This document shows positions 27,198 through 34,931 of a stretch of DNA of 64,000 nt, one piece after another. Each line of letters starts with the position of its first letter. The stretch's first letter is position 1. Source of the DNA: Nitrospira sp. KM1 (lineage in GTDB: Bacteria > Nitrospirota > Nitrospiria > Nitrospirales > Nitrospiraceae); contig NZ_AP022671.1 of the NCBI RefSeq assembly GCF_011405515.1, positions 2,170,001 through 2,234,000 on the forward strand, given 5' to 3'. Position numbers and translations under genes: made by a program. Under the pieces are notes generated by a model that did no database searches, was not told the origin of the DNA, and saw nothing but the letters and a program-made list of their open reading frames with translations.

Positions 27198-27515
27198 ATG
27201 GCATGGGTCTATCTCATCATCGCGGGCATTTTTGAAATCGGTTGGGCTATCGCGTTGAAGTACACGGAAGGATTTAGCCGCCCGTGGCCCACGGTCTTCT
27301 TCGGCGTGTCGATGACCTTAAGCGTCTGGATGCTCGCGCTGGCCCTTAAGACCATTCCGGTTGGAACCGGATATGCCATTTGGACGGGCATCGGGGCCGC
27401 GGGCACCGCCATCCTTGGGATGATTCTTTTCGGTGAATCGCATGATGGATGGCGGCTATTCAGTATTGCCTTGATTGTCATTGGGATCGTCGCCCTCAAA
27501 ATCTCAAGTTCATAG
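27198..27515 (+). CDS. sugE: SMR-family exporter, SugE/Gdx (guanidinium) type
   Basis: 105 residues, four membrane helices, the normal size. MAWVYLIIAGIFEIGWAIAL holds the essential membrane Glu of the SMR family, and the second residues WAIALKYTEGFSRPWPT plus LALKTIPVGTGYAIWTGIGA are of the SugE/Gdx subgroup rather than EmrE. That subgroup exports guanidinium and small quaternary ammonium ions in exchange for protons. AGAGGT lies upstream of the ATG. No guanidine riboswitch can be fitted into the upstream nuoJ relic. It is a single gene; dual-topology homodimers are the rule for SugE. Confidence 0.9.
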   Translation: MAWVYLIIAGIFEIGWAIALKYTEGFSRPWPTVFFGVSMTLSVWMLALALKTIPVGTGYAIWTGIGAAGTAILGMILFGESHDGWRLFSIALIVIGIVALKISSS

Positions 27516-27541
27516 TCGAACCATGATCCCGCTTTCCCGAT

Positions 27542-27805
27542 AGGTGGCTGTTAGCGCCGCTCGGCACGCCCAATCCCGCCATGACAAGCAAATTGCGCGA
27601 TCTTACTCGCTTGGAATGGGCAGCCCTGCTGCCGCTCGCCGTGCCTGTTTTCGCCATCGAGGTGTATCCCAATCCCATCCTGACACGCATGCACGCCAGC
27701 GTTGAAAAAGTCCTTGCTCGCTCCCTGTCGGATCAGCCGCAAGCAGGAGCACCCTTGGATAAGACGGCCGATGTTCCGGTTGTGCATTCACCTGCAACTG
27801 ACTGA
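27542..27805 (+). pseudogene. nuoM: NADH-quinone oxidoreductase subunit M relic (C-terminus)
   Basis: The frame open from about 27527 to 27805 reads RWLLAPLGTPNPAMTSKLRD, then LEWAALLPLAVPVFAIEVYP and NPILTRMHASVEKVL. This is the end of a NuoM subunit: the last helix with the (G/E)VYPxP motif and the M-x-x-S-V tail. The first four fifths of the gene are absent. It lies 26 bp after sugE. Together with the NuoJ relic it shows that a nuo operon once ran through here. Confidence 0.65.
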
Positions 27806-27917
27806 AAAATTACAACCCTGGATAATCCGCCGACCGGACAAGAGCCAAAGCTCCTCGGCCTCATTCCATGATCCTGTTGTATCCGTCAGCAGGTCAGTCG
27901 ACCAGGGTCGTGACAAC

Positions 27918-28343
27918 CTAGGAAGCGTTGGGCGCAGCACAAAAGAATCCCCACAATGCGTGGAGGAGAGAGTTGGGCTGCACAGCAGTCCACGACTGTT
28001 CGGTCGAGGTGCTGAACTGCGTCTGTCCGCTTCCCATGTTCCCGGAAAATTGGACGAGCTGAAGTCTTCGACTCTGGACCCGTGCACAGTGAAATTCAGT
28101 TTCCATCGTGACGGACAAATACGGTTTTCCGCCAGACAGTTGGGTCGTCTTGAAGTCCAGCAACTGCCAGACCTTCACGAATTCACCCGTCCGTTGCATG
28201 GTTTCGGGGTCGGCATATACGGTCAGTTGCTCATGGTCACCACTGGCCACCTTGACCCAGTCGGCACAGGCGAGAGGCGGGGCAAGGAAGACCACGGCCG
28301 TCATGGCTAGGGGGATCAAGAATGAACGCGCGCGTATGATCAT
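27918..28343 (-). CDS. Secreted surface-adhesin-E-like protein
   Basis: 141 residues from the ATG at 28343, which has AGGAG ten bases upstream. The signal peptide ends APPLACA; the mature part starts DWVKVASGDHEQLTVYADPE and continues with VWQLLDFKTTQ, typical of the small surface-adhesin protein E-like family (W..V......Y.D....... G..V.VW.L.D). The usual final ALW.xxC box is present as HALWGFFCAA. It stands alone on the minus strand. Its function in environmental bacteria is unknown. Confidence 0.7.
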   Translation of the reverse strand: MIIRARSFLIPLAMTAVVFLAPPLACADWVKVASGDHEQLTVYADPETMQRTGEFVKVWQLLDFKTTQLSGGKPYLSVTMETEFHCARVQSRRLQLVQFSGNMGSGQTQFSTSTEQSWTAVQPNSLLHALWGFFCAAPNAS

Positions 28344-29056
28344 ACTCAATAAACTCCTGCCCACATACTCGAATGGTGTCCCAAGTTTTCTACGGACTCG
28401 TCCGAGAAGGCGTTCGGATAGAAACCTATTCACACGCCTTCTTTCATCATACACGGGAGACTCGCGTTTATGTCGAAGTGGATGAATCGTCGGTGCCGCT
28501 GTCGAGGGAAGTCGAATACTGGTGTGTAGCCACGGCCAGGATGTAGGGACACTCGCGGACTTGTCAGTGTCAGGGGCAAAAATTATTGGACAGGTCCGCT
28601 ATCAGCCGTGGATACGCCGACGTGAGCTTTGGCGGGATGACGACGGACGTGAAAGCACGTCTTAGCCAGATCGTGCTGCATGACGCCACCCCAGCAGCAG
28701 CCTCATCATAAACCCATGGAATCCTGAGAAGCTGCTGGACCACCGGATTTTTAGCTTGGGTCCCCAAAGCTTCATACCCTTTAATAATCAGGTAGATAGT
28801 GAATCGTGCTGATACATATGCATTCAGGTAGCCGGGGTCCTGATGATGTTTCGTAGGTGGGCCCCTCCATCAATCTTCAACGGGAACTCGAATTCTGCAC
28901 ACGTGGAATGCACGTCAGGCTGCGTCGTAGAAACCACAACACACTCAATCGGGTATAGCGAATCATCGGAGGTTTTGATGGCGGTTGGCGCATTCCATTC
29001 ACTCCGCTTGTTTGCAGGTACATACACTCGCGACTGTCTCTAGCGTCGCCACTCCA
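28344..29056. other. Gene-poor stretch upstream of the ars operon
   Basis: About 700 bp with no gene I can support. A minus-strand frame from about 28873 to 28570 is open and reads protein-like in parts (YVSARFTIYLIIKGYEALG), but has no start codon with a ribosome site and no family I recognise. It may be another decayed gene. Confidence 0.35.
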
Positions 29057-29086
29057 TTGACATATCAATTTTTGTTTATATATACT
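29057..29086 (+). promoter_or_regulatory. arsR promoter with overlapping ArsR-type operator
   Basis: TTGACA at 29057-29062 and TATACT at 29081-29086 are 18 bases apart, a good sigma-70 promoter. Between them CATATCAA (29061-29068) repeats, inverted, the half-site of the second operator at 29432-29455. This supports autoregulation by the ArsR repressor. Confidence 0.6.
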
Positions 29087-29092
29087 CATTTC

Positions 29093-29416
29093 ATGAGTCC
29101 CACGTTAGCTACCCGGATAGAAGAAGCTTCCCGGTTATTTCATGCTCTCTCGGAGCCCACCCGTCTGCGCATCATGGAACAGCTCAAGGACGGCGAGAAA
29201 TGCGTCTGCGAGCTGACAGAGGCTTTCAATACAGGTCAATCTCGACTGTCCTTCCATTTAAGAGTTCTTAAAGACGCGGGCCTGATCAATGACCGACCAG
29301 AGGGACGATGGATGTATTACTCCCTGAACGTGGAAGTGATGAAGCAGTTGGCTTCAGTCGTGAAGGATTTCGAGGAATCAAAATCCTCTCGCCGCCCCTG
29401 CGCGCCGTGCCGGTAA
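29093..29416 (+). CDS. arsR: ArsR-family metalloid-responsive repressor
   Basis: 107 residues from the ATG at 29093. Winged HTH of the ArsR/SmtB family: ASRLFHALSEPTRLRIMEQL, then EKCVCELTEAFNTGQSRLSF with the CVC pair that binds As(III) in the recognition-helix region, and LRVLKDAGLINDRPEGRWMY. The tail has a further CAPC. It represses the operon until arsenite or antimonite binds. A promoter with an operator-like half-site is placed directly upstream. It leads acr3, arsC and arsI. Confidence 0.93.
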   Translation: MSPTLATRIEEASRLFHALSEPTRLRIMEQLKDGEKCVCELTEAFNTGQSRLSFHLRVLKDAGLINDRPEGRWMYYSLNVEVMKQLASVVKDFEESKSSRRPCAPCR

Positions 29417-29431
29417 TTTTTTTGTCCTCGT

Positions 29432-29455
29432 TACATCAACAAAAGTTGATATGTA
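29432..29455. promoter_or_regulatory. Second ArsR-type operator between arsR and acr3
   Basis: TACATCAAC (29432-29440) and GTTGATATGTA (29445-29455) form an imperfect inverted repeat around AAAA. GATATG is the reverse complement of CATATC in the arsR promoter. It ends five bases before the acr3 start and may give the efflux gene its own control. Confidence 0.5.
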
Positions 29456-29459
29456 GAGC

Positions 29460-30560
29460 ATGTCCATGGAAGCTGTTTTGCCCACCACTTCAATAAAGGA
29501 TGAAGTAAAGCGGCTCAATCGCTTTGAACGCTACCTGACGCTCTGGGTCGGCCTCTGCATGATCGCAGGAGTGGGGTTAGGCAAATGGGCTCCGAGCATT
29601 GCGCAAACCCTGCGGAGCTTTGAGTTCGGAAGAGATAGTCACATCAATATCCCGATTGCCGCGCTCATCTGGCTCATGATCATTCCCATGATGATGCGGG
29701 TGGACTTAGCCGCTGTCCGGGATGTGGGGAGAAACCCAAAGGGGCTAGTGATCACCCTGTTGATCAATTGGGTGGTGAAGCCCCTTTCAATGGCGCTTCT
29801 CGGGTGGGTGTTCTTTCGGCATGTGTTTTCAGCATGGATGTCTCCCGCCGAGACGGATCAATACATCGCGGGAACGATCATTCTGGCGGCTGCCCCCTGT
29901 ACCGCTATGGTATTTGTCTGGAGTTACCTCACCGACGGTGACCCCGCCTATACGCTCGTGCAAGTGTCCATCAACGACCTGATTATGCTCGTGCTCTTCG
30001 CTCCAATTGTTGGACTGGCCGTTGCCGGCACATCCTTGCTCACCGTGCCGTTTAAGGTTTTGCTGTATTCCGTCATGCTGTTCATCCTAATTCCACTGGT
30101 GGCTGGCTCACTGATCCGCACCTGGTCTATCCATGCATACGGAACCGCCTGGTTTCACAATGTGCTCCTGCCTATTTTCCAGCCGATGACGATTCTCGCC
30201 CTACTTGCCACACTGGTGCTTATCTTTGCGTTTCAGGCTGACAACATCACCGGCAAATTTCTGCATGTCATCCTTATAGCCGTACCCGTTCTCGTACAGG
30301 TCTATTTCAACTCTTCGTTGGCCTACGGACTCATGAAGTTCTTTGAAGTGCCCTACGCAGTGGCCGCACCCGGTGCCCTCATTGGGGCCAGCAATTTCTT
30401 CGAACTGGCGGTAGCCACGGCTATCGCCCTCTTTGGGCCAGAGTCCGGGGCCGCCTTGGCGACCGTCGTTGGGGTTTTGGTGGAGGTGCCAGTCATGCTG
30501 TCTGTGTGCGCGGTCTGTAATCGGACCAAGCATTGGTTTGAAGGCGAGGGGGCACGATGA
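29460..30560 (+). CDS. acr3: ACR3-family arsenite efflux transporter
   Basis: 366 residues with about ten membrane helices. ACR3 features are visible: PIAALIWLMIIPMMMRVDLA, NWVVKPLSMALLGWVFF and the conserved cysteine in AAPCTAMVFVWSYL, plus GASNFFELAVATAIALFG near the end. It exports arsenite using the proton motive force. The start is ATG 29460, or ATG 29466 in the same frame. Its stop overlaps the arsC start by four bases. Confidence 0.95.
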   Translation: MSMEAVLPTTSIKDEVKRLNRFERYLTLWVGLCMIAGVGLGKWAPSIAQTLRSFEFGRDSHINIPIAALIWLMIIPMMMRVDLAAVRDVGRNPKGLVITLLINWVVKPLSMALLGWVFFRHVFSAWMSPAETDQYIAGTIILAAAPCTAMVFVWSYLTDGDPAYTLVQVSINDLIMLVLFAPIVGLAVAGTSLLTVPFKVLLYSVMLFILIPLVAGSLIRTWSIHAYGTAWFHNVLLPIFQPMTILALLATLVLIFAFQADNITGKFLHVILIAVPVLVQVYFNSSLAYGLMKFFEVPYAVAAPGALIGASNFFELAVATAIALFGPESGAALATVVGVLVEVPVMLSVCAVCNRTKHWFEGEGAR

Positions 30561-30976
30561 AAAAGAGAGTGCTCTTTCTCTGTACCGGGAATTCCTGCCG
30601 AAGCCAAATGGCAGAAGGATGGCTTCGTCATCTTGGAGGCGGACAATTCGATGTGGTGAGTGCCGGCACACATCCCGTGGGGCTGAATCCCTGTGCCGTT
30701 CGCGTCATGCAGGAAGCCCACGTTGACATTTCACACCATGCTTCAGAACGAGTTGAGCCGTATCTTACACAGCATTTCGATTACGTGATCACCGTGTGCG
30801 ACCGTGCGCATGAAGAATGCCCAATCTTCCCGGGAGTCTCTTCCATGTTCCATTGGAACTTTGATGATCCGGCCAAGGCAAACGGCTCATACGAACAACG
30901 GCTCATCGTCTTTCGCAGGATACGGGATGAAATTCAAAACCGGATTCGCGGTTTTATCGCAGACACGGCCGGTTAG
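30557..30976 (+). CDS. arsC: Arsenate reductase, LMW-phosphatase type
   Basis: 139 residues. The P-loop C-x5-R is FLCTGNSCRSQMAEG, and the second redox pair is seen in ITVCDRAHEECPIFPG. This is the thioredoxin-coupled class (as in Staphylococcus pI258 and Bacillus), with the usual DDPA motif (FHWNFDDPAKANG). It reduces arsenate to arsenite for export by ACR3. It is translationally coupled to acr3 (ATGA overlap). Confidence 0.95.
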   Translation: MKKRVLFLCTGNSCRSQMAEGWLRHLGGGQFDVVSAGTHPVGLNPCAVRVMQEAHVDISHHASERVEPYLTQHFDYVITVCDRAHEECPIFPGVSSMFHWNFDDPAKANGSYEQRLIVFRRIRDEIQNRIRGFIADTAG

Positions 30977-31022
30977 CGCAGGTGCTCGATTCGTGAACGT
31001 ATTGCCAAGAGGAGGGCATGTC

Positions 31023-31493
31023 ATGAAACGCTTTCACATCCATATCGGGGTAGACAAGCTGGATGAAGCCATACGCTTTTATAGCTCGCTCTTCGGGGCC
31101 CAGCCGGTGAAGAGCAAACCTGATTATGCCAAGTGGTTGCTGGATGATCCCAGCGTGAACTTTGCGATATCCACGCGGGTGAAAAAGAACGGAGTGGATC
31201 ACCTTGGTATTCAGGCCGAAGAGGAGCACGAACTGTCAGAACTCCGTAACCGGCTCACGGCTACTGGCAGAACAGTCGAGGAAGAAGGCGAGACGGTCTG
31301 CTGTTATGCCCGTTCAGACAAATCTTGGATCCAAGATCCTGCTGGTATCCCTTGGGAAGCCTACCGCACCATGGAAGACGCCCAACTATTTGCCGGTACG
31401 GTGGGGGTCGAAAGCGCATGCTGTACGCCTGAAACAAAGAGAACGCCTGATTGCTGTATTCCGTCAGAAAAGACTCTGGGCTGTTGTGGCTAA
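31023..31493 (+). CDS. arsI: ArsI/CadI-family glyoxalase-fold protein
   Basis: 156 residues from the ATG at 31023, behind GAGGAGG. One vicinal-oxygen-chelate fold: MKRFHIHIGVDKLDEAIRFY, DHLGIQAEEEHEL and WIQDPAGIPWEAY supply the metal ligands His, His and Glu. The vicinal cysteines in ETVCCYARSDK are those that bind trivalent organoarsenicals in ArsI C-As lyases. A Cys-rich tail (ESACCTPE, DCCIPSE, GCCG) adds three more pairs. The likely role is demethylation of methylarsenite, completing the ars operon. A CadI label (cadmium-induced) is the alternative. Confidence 0.88.
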   Translation: MKRFHIHIGVDKLDEAIRFYSSLFGAQPVKSKPDYAKWLLDDPSVNFAISTRVKKNGVDHLGIQAEEEHELSELRNRLTATGRTVEEEGETVCCYARSDKSWIQDPAGIPWEAYRTMEDAQLFAGTVGVESACCTPETKRTPDCCIPSEKTLGCCG

Positions 31494-31648
31494 CACTGTG
31501 TGGGAACAGTCTAAACTTACGCCGATCGCCTCACCATTTATGCCAATGGGAGGCTCAACGACCTTGTGCGGCCATTAAATCTGGGTGGGTGTCTATGATT
31601 GGCGAGCGTGTTGGTCCCATCGCCGCGGCAGGAGTTCCATTGGGGATT

Positions 31649-31981
31649 TCAGGAAGGAAGATCGCCGGAGCAGGGGAGGGCCGCCAGGGCGGCCCTCATT
31701 GACGCATCTCGCTCGACAATGAGGAGGCGCGAGGCCCCGGCTTCCTGAACATTTTGGAGAGCCCTGCGAATTCGAGACAAGGATGTCCATGACGGGGGTC
31801 TCTTGTGATTGCGCATCCAGGAATCGAGAAAGAGCCGCAATGTATCACCGGTCGTCTGAATAGAGACAAATTCGAGTTCAGTCAGAGGTCTGGTGTTCTC
31901 AACATGGGCTTCTAGCGGCCTACATGCCTTCATGAAATCAGCAATGAGGTGTTTCTGCTCAAGATTATCAGGGGGAGGCAT
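31649..31981 (-). CDS. Small protein of an unnamed three-member family (copy A)
   Basis: 110 residues. It shares F-[ML]-x2-[CS]-x2-L-E-x8-L-T with two other short proteins of the window: here DFMKACRPLEAHVENTRPLT, then TTGDTLRLFLDSW. The remaining 50 residues (ALQNVQEAGASRLLIVERD) are peculiar to this copy. No domain, signal peptide or membrane helix is seen. The start ATG at 31981 has only a weak ribosome site. Function unknown. Confidence 0.6.
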   Translation of the reverse strand: MPPPDNLEQKHLIADFMKACRPLEAHVENTRPLTELEFVSIQTTGDTLRLFLDSWMRNHKRPPSWTSLSRIRRALQNVQEAGASRLLIVERDASMRAALAALPCSGDLPS

Positions 31982-32298
31982 GTCCGTAGTGTAAGACAGG
32001 TTCGAACGCTACGAAATGACAATCAACGACCGTCGGTCCGAGCCCTTTGGTGGTTTATGTTTTGGTCGTCACCCAGACGCCCGGATCCTGGGGTTTCTTT
32101 TTTGGAGGGTGCCCCTTTTGGATTCAAGTTGTCCAAATCAGAGCGGAGAGTTGTATGGATCTCGCATGCCCGGCTGCAGTGGTGGAAATCGCCTCCCACT
32201 TCGAGCCGACCGGCGACAAACACAGGGAGGTCTTCACGCGCGGGCATCCTTGTAAAGGAGCCTCGGGTCTGCCCCGGCCAGGTGATCAAGCTCGTCCG
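31982..32298. other. Gap between two minus-strand genes
   Basis: About 317 bp. Open frames exist on both strands but none has a start, family or composition I can support. Confidence 0.35.
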
Positions 32299-32664
32299 TT
32301 ACCCGCCCGATTTAAGCATCTCCGTCTTCAATTTGGCCTTGATCGATTCCACATAGCTTTTCGATACATCCACCTTGCCCATGATTTCCATCACGGATCG
32401 GCCGTCCTTGAGCATGGTCGCAATAGCGCGGTCTTTGGCCACCGATGATTGCGAAAACTCCTTCTTCCGAGCCCGTCTCTCTCGTAGCCCGAGGGCGGCG
32501 TATAAATCACACTCCTGATTAACATAGCGCCTCAGTCCTTCTGCCACGAATCGTATATGATTCGCAGCATGTGGGAGCGCCAAGAGGTAGTAGGACGTCG
32601 CCTGAAGCCATTGCTTCGCTTGGCGGGTCGATGAGGGCGGTCGGATGCGGGCTGTCTTAATCAT
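32299..32664 (-). CDS. Uncharacterised protein with possible C-terminal HTH
   Basis: 121 residues from an ATG with AGGAGA six bases upstream. The N-terminal half is basic then helical (TSYYLLALPHAANHIRFVAE). The C-terminal part, DRAIATMLKDGRSVMEIMGK then VSKSYVESIKAKLK, has the spacing of a helix-turn-helix as in LuxR/resolvase-type DNA-binding ends. I do not recognise the whole. It lies between copies A and B of the small family above, on the same strand as A. Confidence 0.6.
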   Translation of the reverse strand: MIKTARIRPPSSTRQAKQWLQATSYYLLALPHAANHIRFVAEGLRRYVNQECDLYAALGLRERRARKKEFSQSSVAKDRAIATMLKDGRSVMEIMGKVDVSKSYVESIKAKLKTEMLKSGG

Positions 32665-32858
32665 AGTCTCTCCTGCCGTTTCTGGGTCTCACAGGCTTAA
32701 CCGTGAGAATCCCGATTGAAAAGCGATTCATTAAAAATATGAAGATCCCGTCAACAACCGCTCACTGAATTGCAATCCCCCTTCCTAACTACCCCAGAAT
32801 ACGTATCTTCCATTTCTGACCCGCTCCGTTATACAGTTCGCCCCTCCACGGAGCACTC

Positions 32859-33041
32859 ATGGGACGAACGGATGATCCGCAGCAGATGGTGGCCGACTTC
32901 CTGACCGCAAGTCAGCCACTAGAAAGGTACCTGGGCTGCGGAGGCAAATTGACCGACCCTCAACAAGCCGCCCTCTCTCTCTCAACGTGGTCCATTATCC
33001 GACTCATGGCTGGAGGAAAACGCGGTCGAACGAAGAACTGA
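32859..33041 (+). CDS. Small protein of an unnamed three-member family (copy B)
   Basis: 60 residues, GGAG six bases before the ATG. It carries DFLTASQPLERYLGCGGKLT, the same motif and spacing as copies A and C, then STWSIIRLMAGGKRGRTKN. No known domain. The basic end could touch nucleic acid or membrane, but this is a guess. Confidence 0.55.
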   Translation: MGRTDDPQQMVADFLTASQPLERYLGCGGKLTDPQQAALSLSTWSIIRLMAGGKRGRTKN

Positions 33042-33133
33042 TGAGCGCCATCGCACACCTGTTTTATTGATGCATCAGAGCCGTTTGCTTGCTTGCCATC
33101 TGCCCCGCGCATCCATTACAAGCGTGATGACTG

Positions 33134-33572
33134 TTGTGTTCTTGTTCTTTGTCATCAAAGAAAAAGAAGCGCTGCCATGGGGTAAACATTCTCTATATCG
33201 ATGGACACTCGGAAGATCATCGGTTCTTTGTCGACCGCCTCAAGCAAGCCTTTCCTGACTACCGCATTCTGGAAGCCTTTACCGGAGAAATAGGACGTGA
33301 GTTTTTACAACGCGAGCGCATCGATTGTCTCGTGCTCGAATTGGACCTTCCCGACATGTCGGGTTTTGAATTTCTGACCAATAGCGTGCAGCGCATAGGT
33401 TCTCCTTACACACCGGTCGTTGTGCTCACCCGCACCCATCATTGATATCTGGGATCTTGCGAAGAGACATGGCGCTTATGCCTGCCTCTCGAAGTCACAT
33501 ACAACAGCAGACTTGCTCGCCCTTCACGTTCTGCGAGGTCTGGCACAAATCACACCGCCGCAGCGAGATTGA
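33134..33572 (+). pseudogene. Response-regulator receiver domain, frameshifted
   Basis: NILYIDGHSEDHRFFVDRLK and LVLELDLPDMSGFEFL are the start and phospho-acceptor region of a CheY-like receiver, and PVVVLTRTHH ends in TGA at 33443. Dropping one T there lets the frame go on with DIWDLAKRHGAYACLSKSHT, which supplies the conserved Lys, to a stop at 33572. No start codon with a ribosome site fits the N-terminus either. Conclusion: a stand-alone receiver gene that has decayed. A sequencing error is possible. Confidence 0.6.
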
Positions 33573-33956
33573 CATCGCCGATGGTTCCCTCTTGAGCATG
33601 CGCGGTAATGTTTGTTACCGCCTCGGGTCGATCGCATAGGGCTATTGAGCCGAAGGTCTCTGCGGCCCATTGCCGCGATAGTCGGGATTTGTTTCGTTTT
33701 CGTGGCAGACCTTCTTAAGTCAAAAGGCCCCTTACTCTGCATCCTCATCTCGTTCATTGAACTTGAGAGGGGCGGGACATAATGTGTCCGGATAGGACGA
33801 AGTGTCCGCTCATCAAGTGATCCATGATCTGATCCGATCACCTATTTGGGCACATTCCAAATGCTTCAACAAACCCGCAACAGACGCTACAACGCGTTGC
33901 GTGGATTTTGCAATAAACTCATCCATCAAACAACGCTACCCCATGGTAAGAGAGGG
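33573..33956. other. Gap without a supported gene
   Basis: About 384 bp. Near 33775-33820 the words GTGTCCG and AGTGTCCGC recur, which may be the remains of a mobile-element end, but no transposase sequence is recognisable. Confidence 0.3.
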
Positions 33957-34169
33957 ATGAAAATGAATAGAGCTGATCTCATCATTATGAACTTCCTCGA
34001 GGTCAGTAACGATTTAGAGAATTACATTTACAGTCAGTCTCCGCTGACACCGCCTCAACGGAAGATCATCCGAGCCACGAGAGCCACGACCATAGGCCTG
34101 CAGGCCTTCAGAACATCCGGAATTGGCGGCGGTCGAAGCGTGTCTTTGCACAAGCAGGTCGAGACATGA
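33957..34169 (+). CDS. Small protein of an unnamed three-member family (copy C)
   Basis: 70 residues; ATG 33957, or 33963 which has AGAGGG at a better distance. It shows NFLEVSNDLENYIYSQSPLT, matching copies A and B in motif and exact spacing, then a basic, Gly-rich end. It overlaps the next gene by four bases (ATGA), so the two are translated together. Function unknown. Confidence 0.6.
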   Translation: MKMNRADLIIMNFLEVSNDLENYIYSQSPLTPPQRKIIRATRATTIGLQAFRTSGIGGGRSVSLHKQVET

Positions 34170-34402
34170 GCAAAACTGCCGAATACAGCGGTTATACGAT
34201 CGAGTCATCCCCCACGCCGGTGATGGGTTCCCGTGCCTGGAAGATTCGAATATTTATCTCGTGGGAGAGCAAGGGCGCTGGAATTACCCGTGGGTTCTCT
34301 CCCGCCGGCATGATGGGGACAGAGCAGGAGGCGGATTGTGAGGGCATCACGTTCGGGAAGGAAATCATCAACGGCAAGGTTGAGGATTTGGCGCTCGAGT
34401 AG
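34166..34402 (+). CDS. Small uncharacterised protein, possibly CV_2116-like
   Basis: 78 residues. YSGYTIESSPTPVMGSRAWK and TEQEADCEGITFGKEIINGK resemble a widespread short family with a T-x-E-E-A-x-x-x-G-I-x-F-G-K-x-I-I-D-G-K ending, to which the CV_2116 domain belongs. A compact beta-rich fold is likely. It is coupled to copy C of the small family by an ATGA overlap, the only hint to its job. Confidence 0.6.
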   Translation: MSKTAEYSGYTIESSPTPVMGSRAWKIRIFISWESKGAGITRGFSPAGMMGTEQEADCEGITFGKEIINGKVEDLALE

Positions 34403-34421
34403 GAGTCACCCCGTTCAGATT

Positions 34422-34877
34422 TTATTGAGTCCCGAACGTGCGCACATAGCGCAGGATTTGCCAGGCTTCCTCTTCCGTCAAGATTGCCGGCACAAACGAC
34501 GCCATCGCCGTGCCCGGACTTCCATTTTTCAATATCCACAGCAATTCGCCATCCGTTCGGGCTGCCTGCCAGGCTGGATCAGTAAAATTCCTCGGCAAAG
34601 GTCCTTTGAGTGAGTCCGGCTCAATGCCTTGGACCAACCCCGTTCCGTCCGCGCCATGGCAAACGCGACAAAATGCCTTTCCCTCAAATAGCGTTTTCCC
34701 CTTCGCAATGATGTCCGGGGAGGCGGGCAACGGATTCGCCATCTGTCGCACCGCCTCGATTTGTCCTGCCGGGACCCGCGGCCGTAGGATTTCCGCATCG
34801 GCCCCCCAGCTCATCACGGAATACCAGATACCTGCTACGCAGATAGAGGAGATGATCCATCGCATCCCTGCACTCAT
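34422..34877 (-). CDS. Periplasmic c-type cytochrome, one haem
   Basis: 151 residues from the ATG at 34877, behind AAGGAAT. An N-terminal signal/anchor (IISSICVAGIWYSVMSWGADA) is followed by one class I cytochrome c domain: haem-binding CRVCHGADGTG (CxxCH near 77-81) and a distal Met, probably in GTAMASFVP. The C-terminal helix TEEEAWQILRYVRTFG is typical. It carries electrons in the periplasm; the partner is unknown. It shares a strand with the DUF1264 gene upstream, 54 bp away. Confidence 0.88.
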   Translation of the reverse strand: MSAGMRWIISSICVAGIWYSVMSWGADAEILRPRVPAGQIEAVRQMANPLPASPDIIAKGKTLFEGKAFCRVCHGADGTGLVQGIEPDSLKGPLPRNFTDPAWQAARTDGELLWILKNGSPGTAMASFVPAILTEEEAWQILRYVRTFGTQ

Positions 34878-34931
34878 ATTCCTTGCATACCCTCGCTTCC
34901 ACACGGGGCAACGAGCATGACACTCGAGGCA

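Noticed and set aside
27198-27515. A guanidine riboswitch before sugE
   Set aside because: Only nine bases separate it from the nuoJ relic and the upstream sequence is clearly nuoJ-derived.
28570-28873. Minus-strand open frame with protein-like stretches
   Set aside because: No start codon with a ribosome site and no family recognised; kept only as a possible decayed gene.
31982-32448. Several plus-strand frames before and opposite the HTH-like gene
   Set aside because: Overlapping frames on both strands with no ribosome site or family; the minus-strand 121-residue gene has AGGAGA and a plausible HTH.
33775-33850. GTGTCCG repeats resembling a mobile-element end
   Set aside because: No inverted pair, no target duplication and no transposase sequence could be found.
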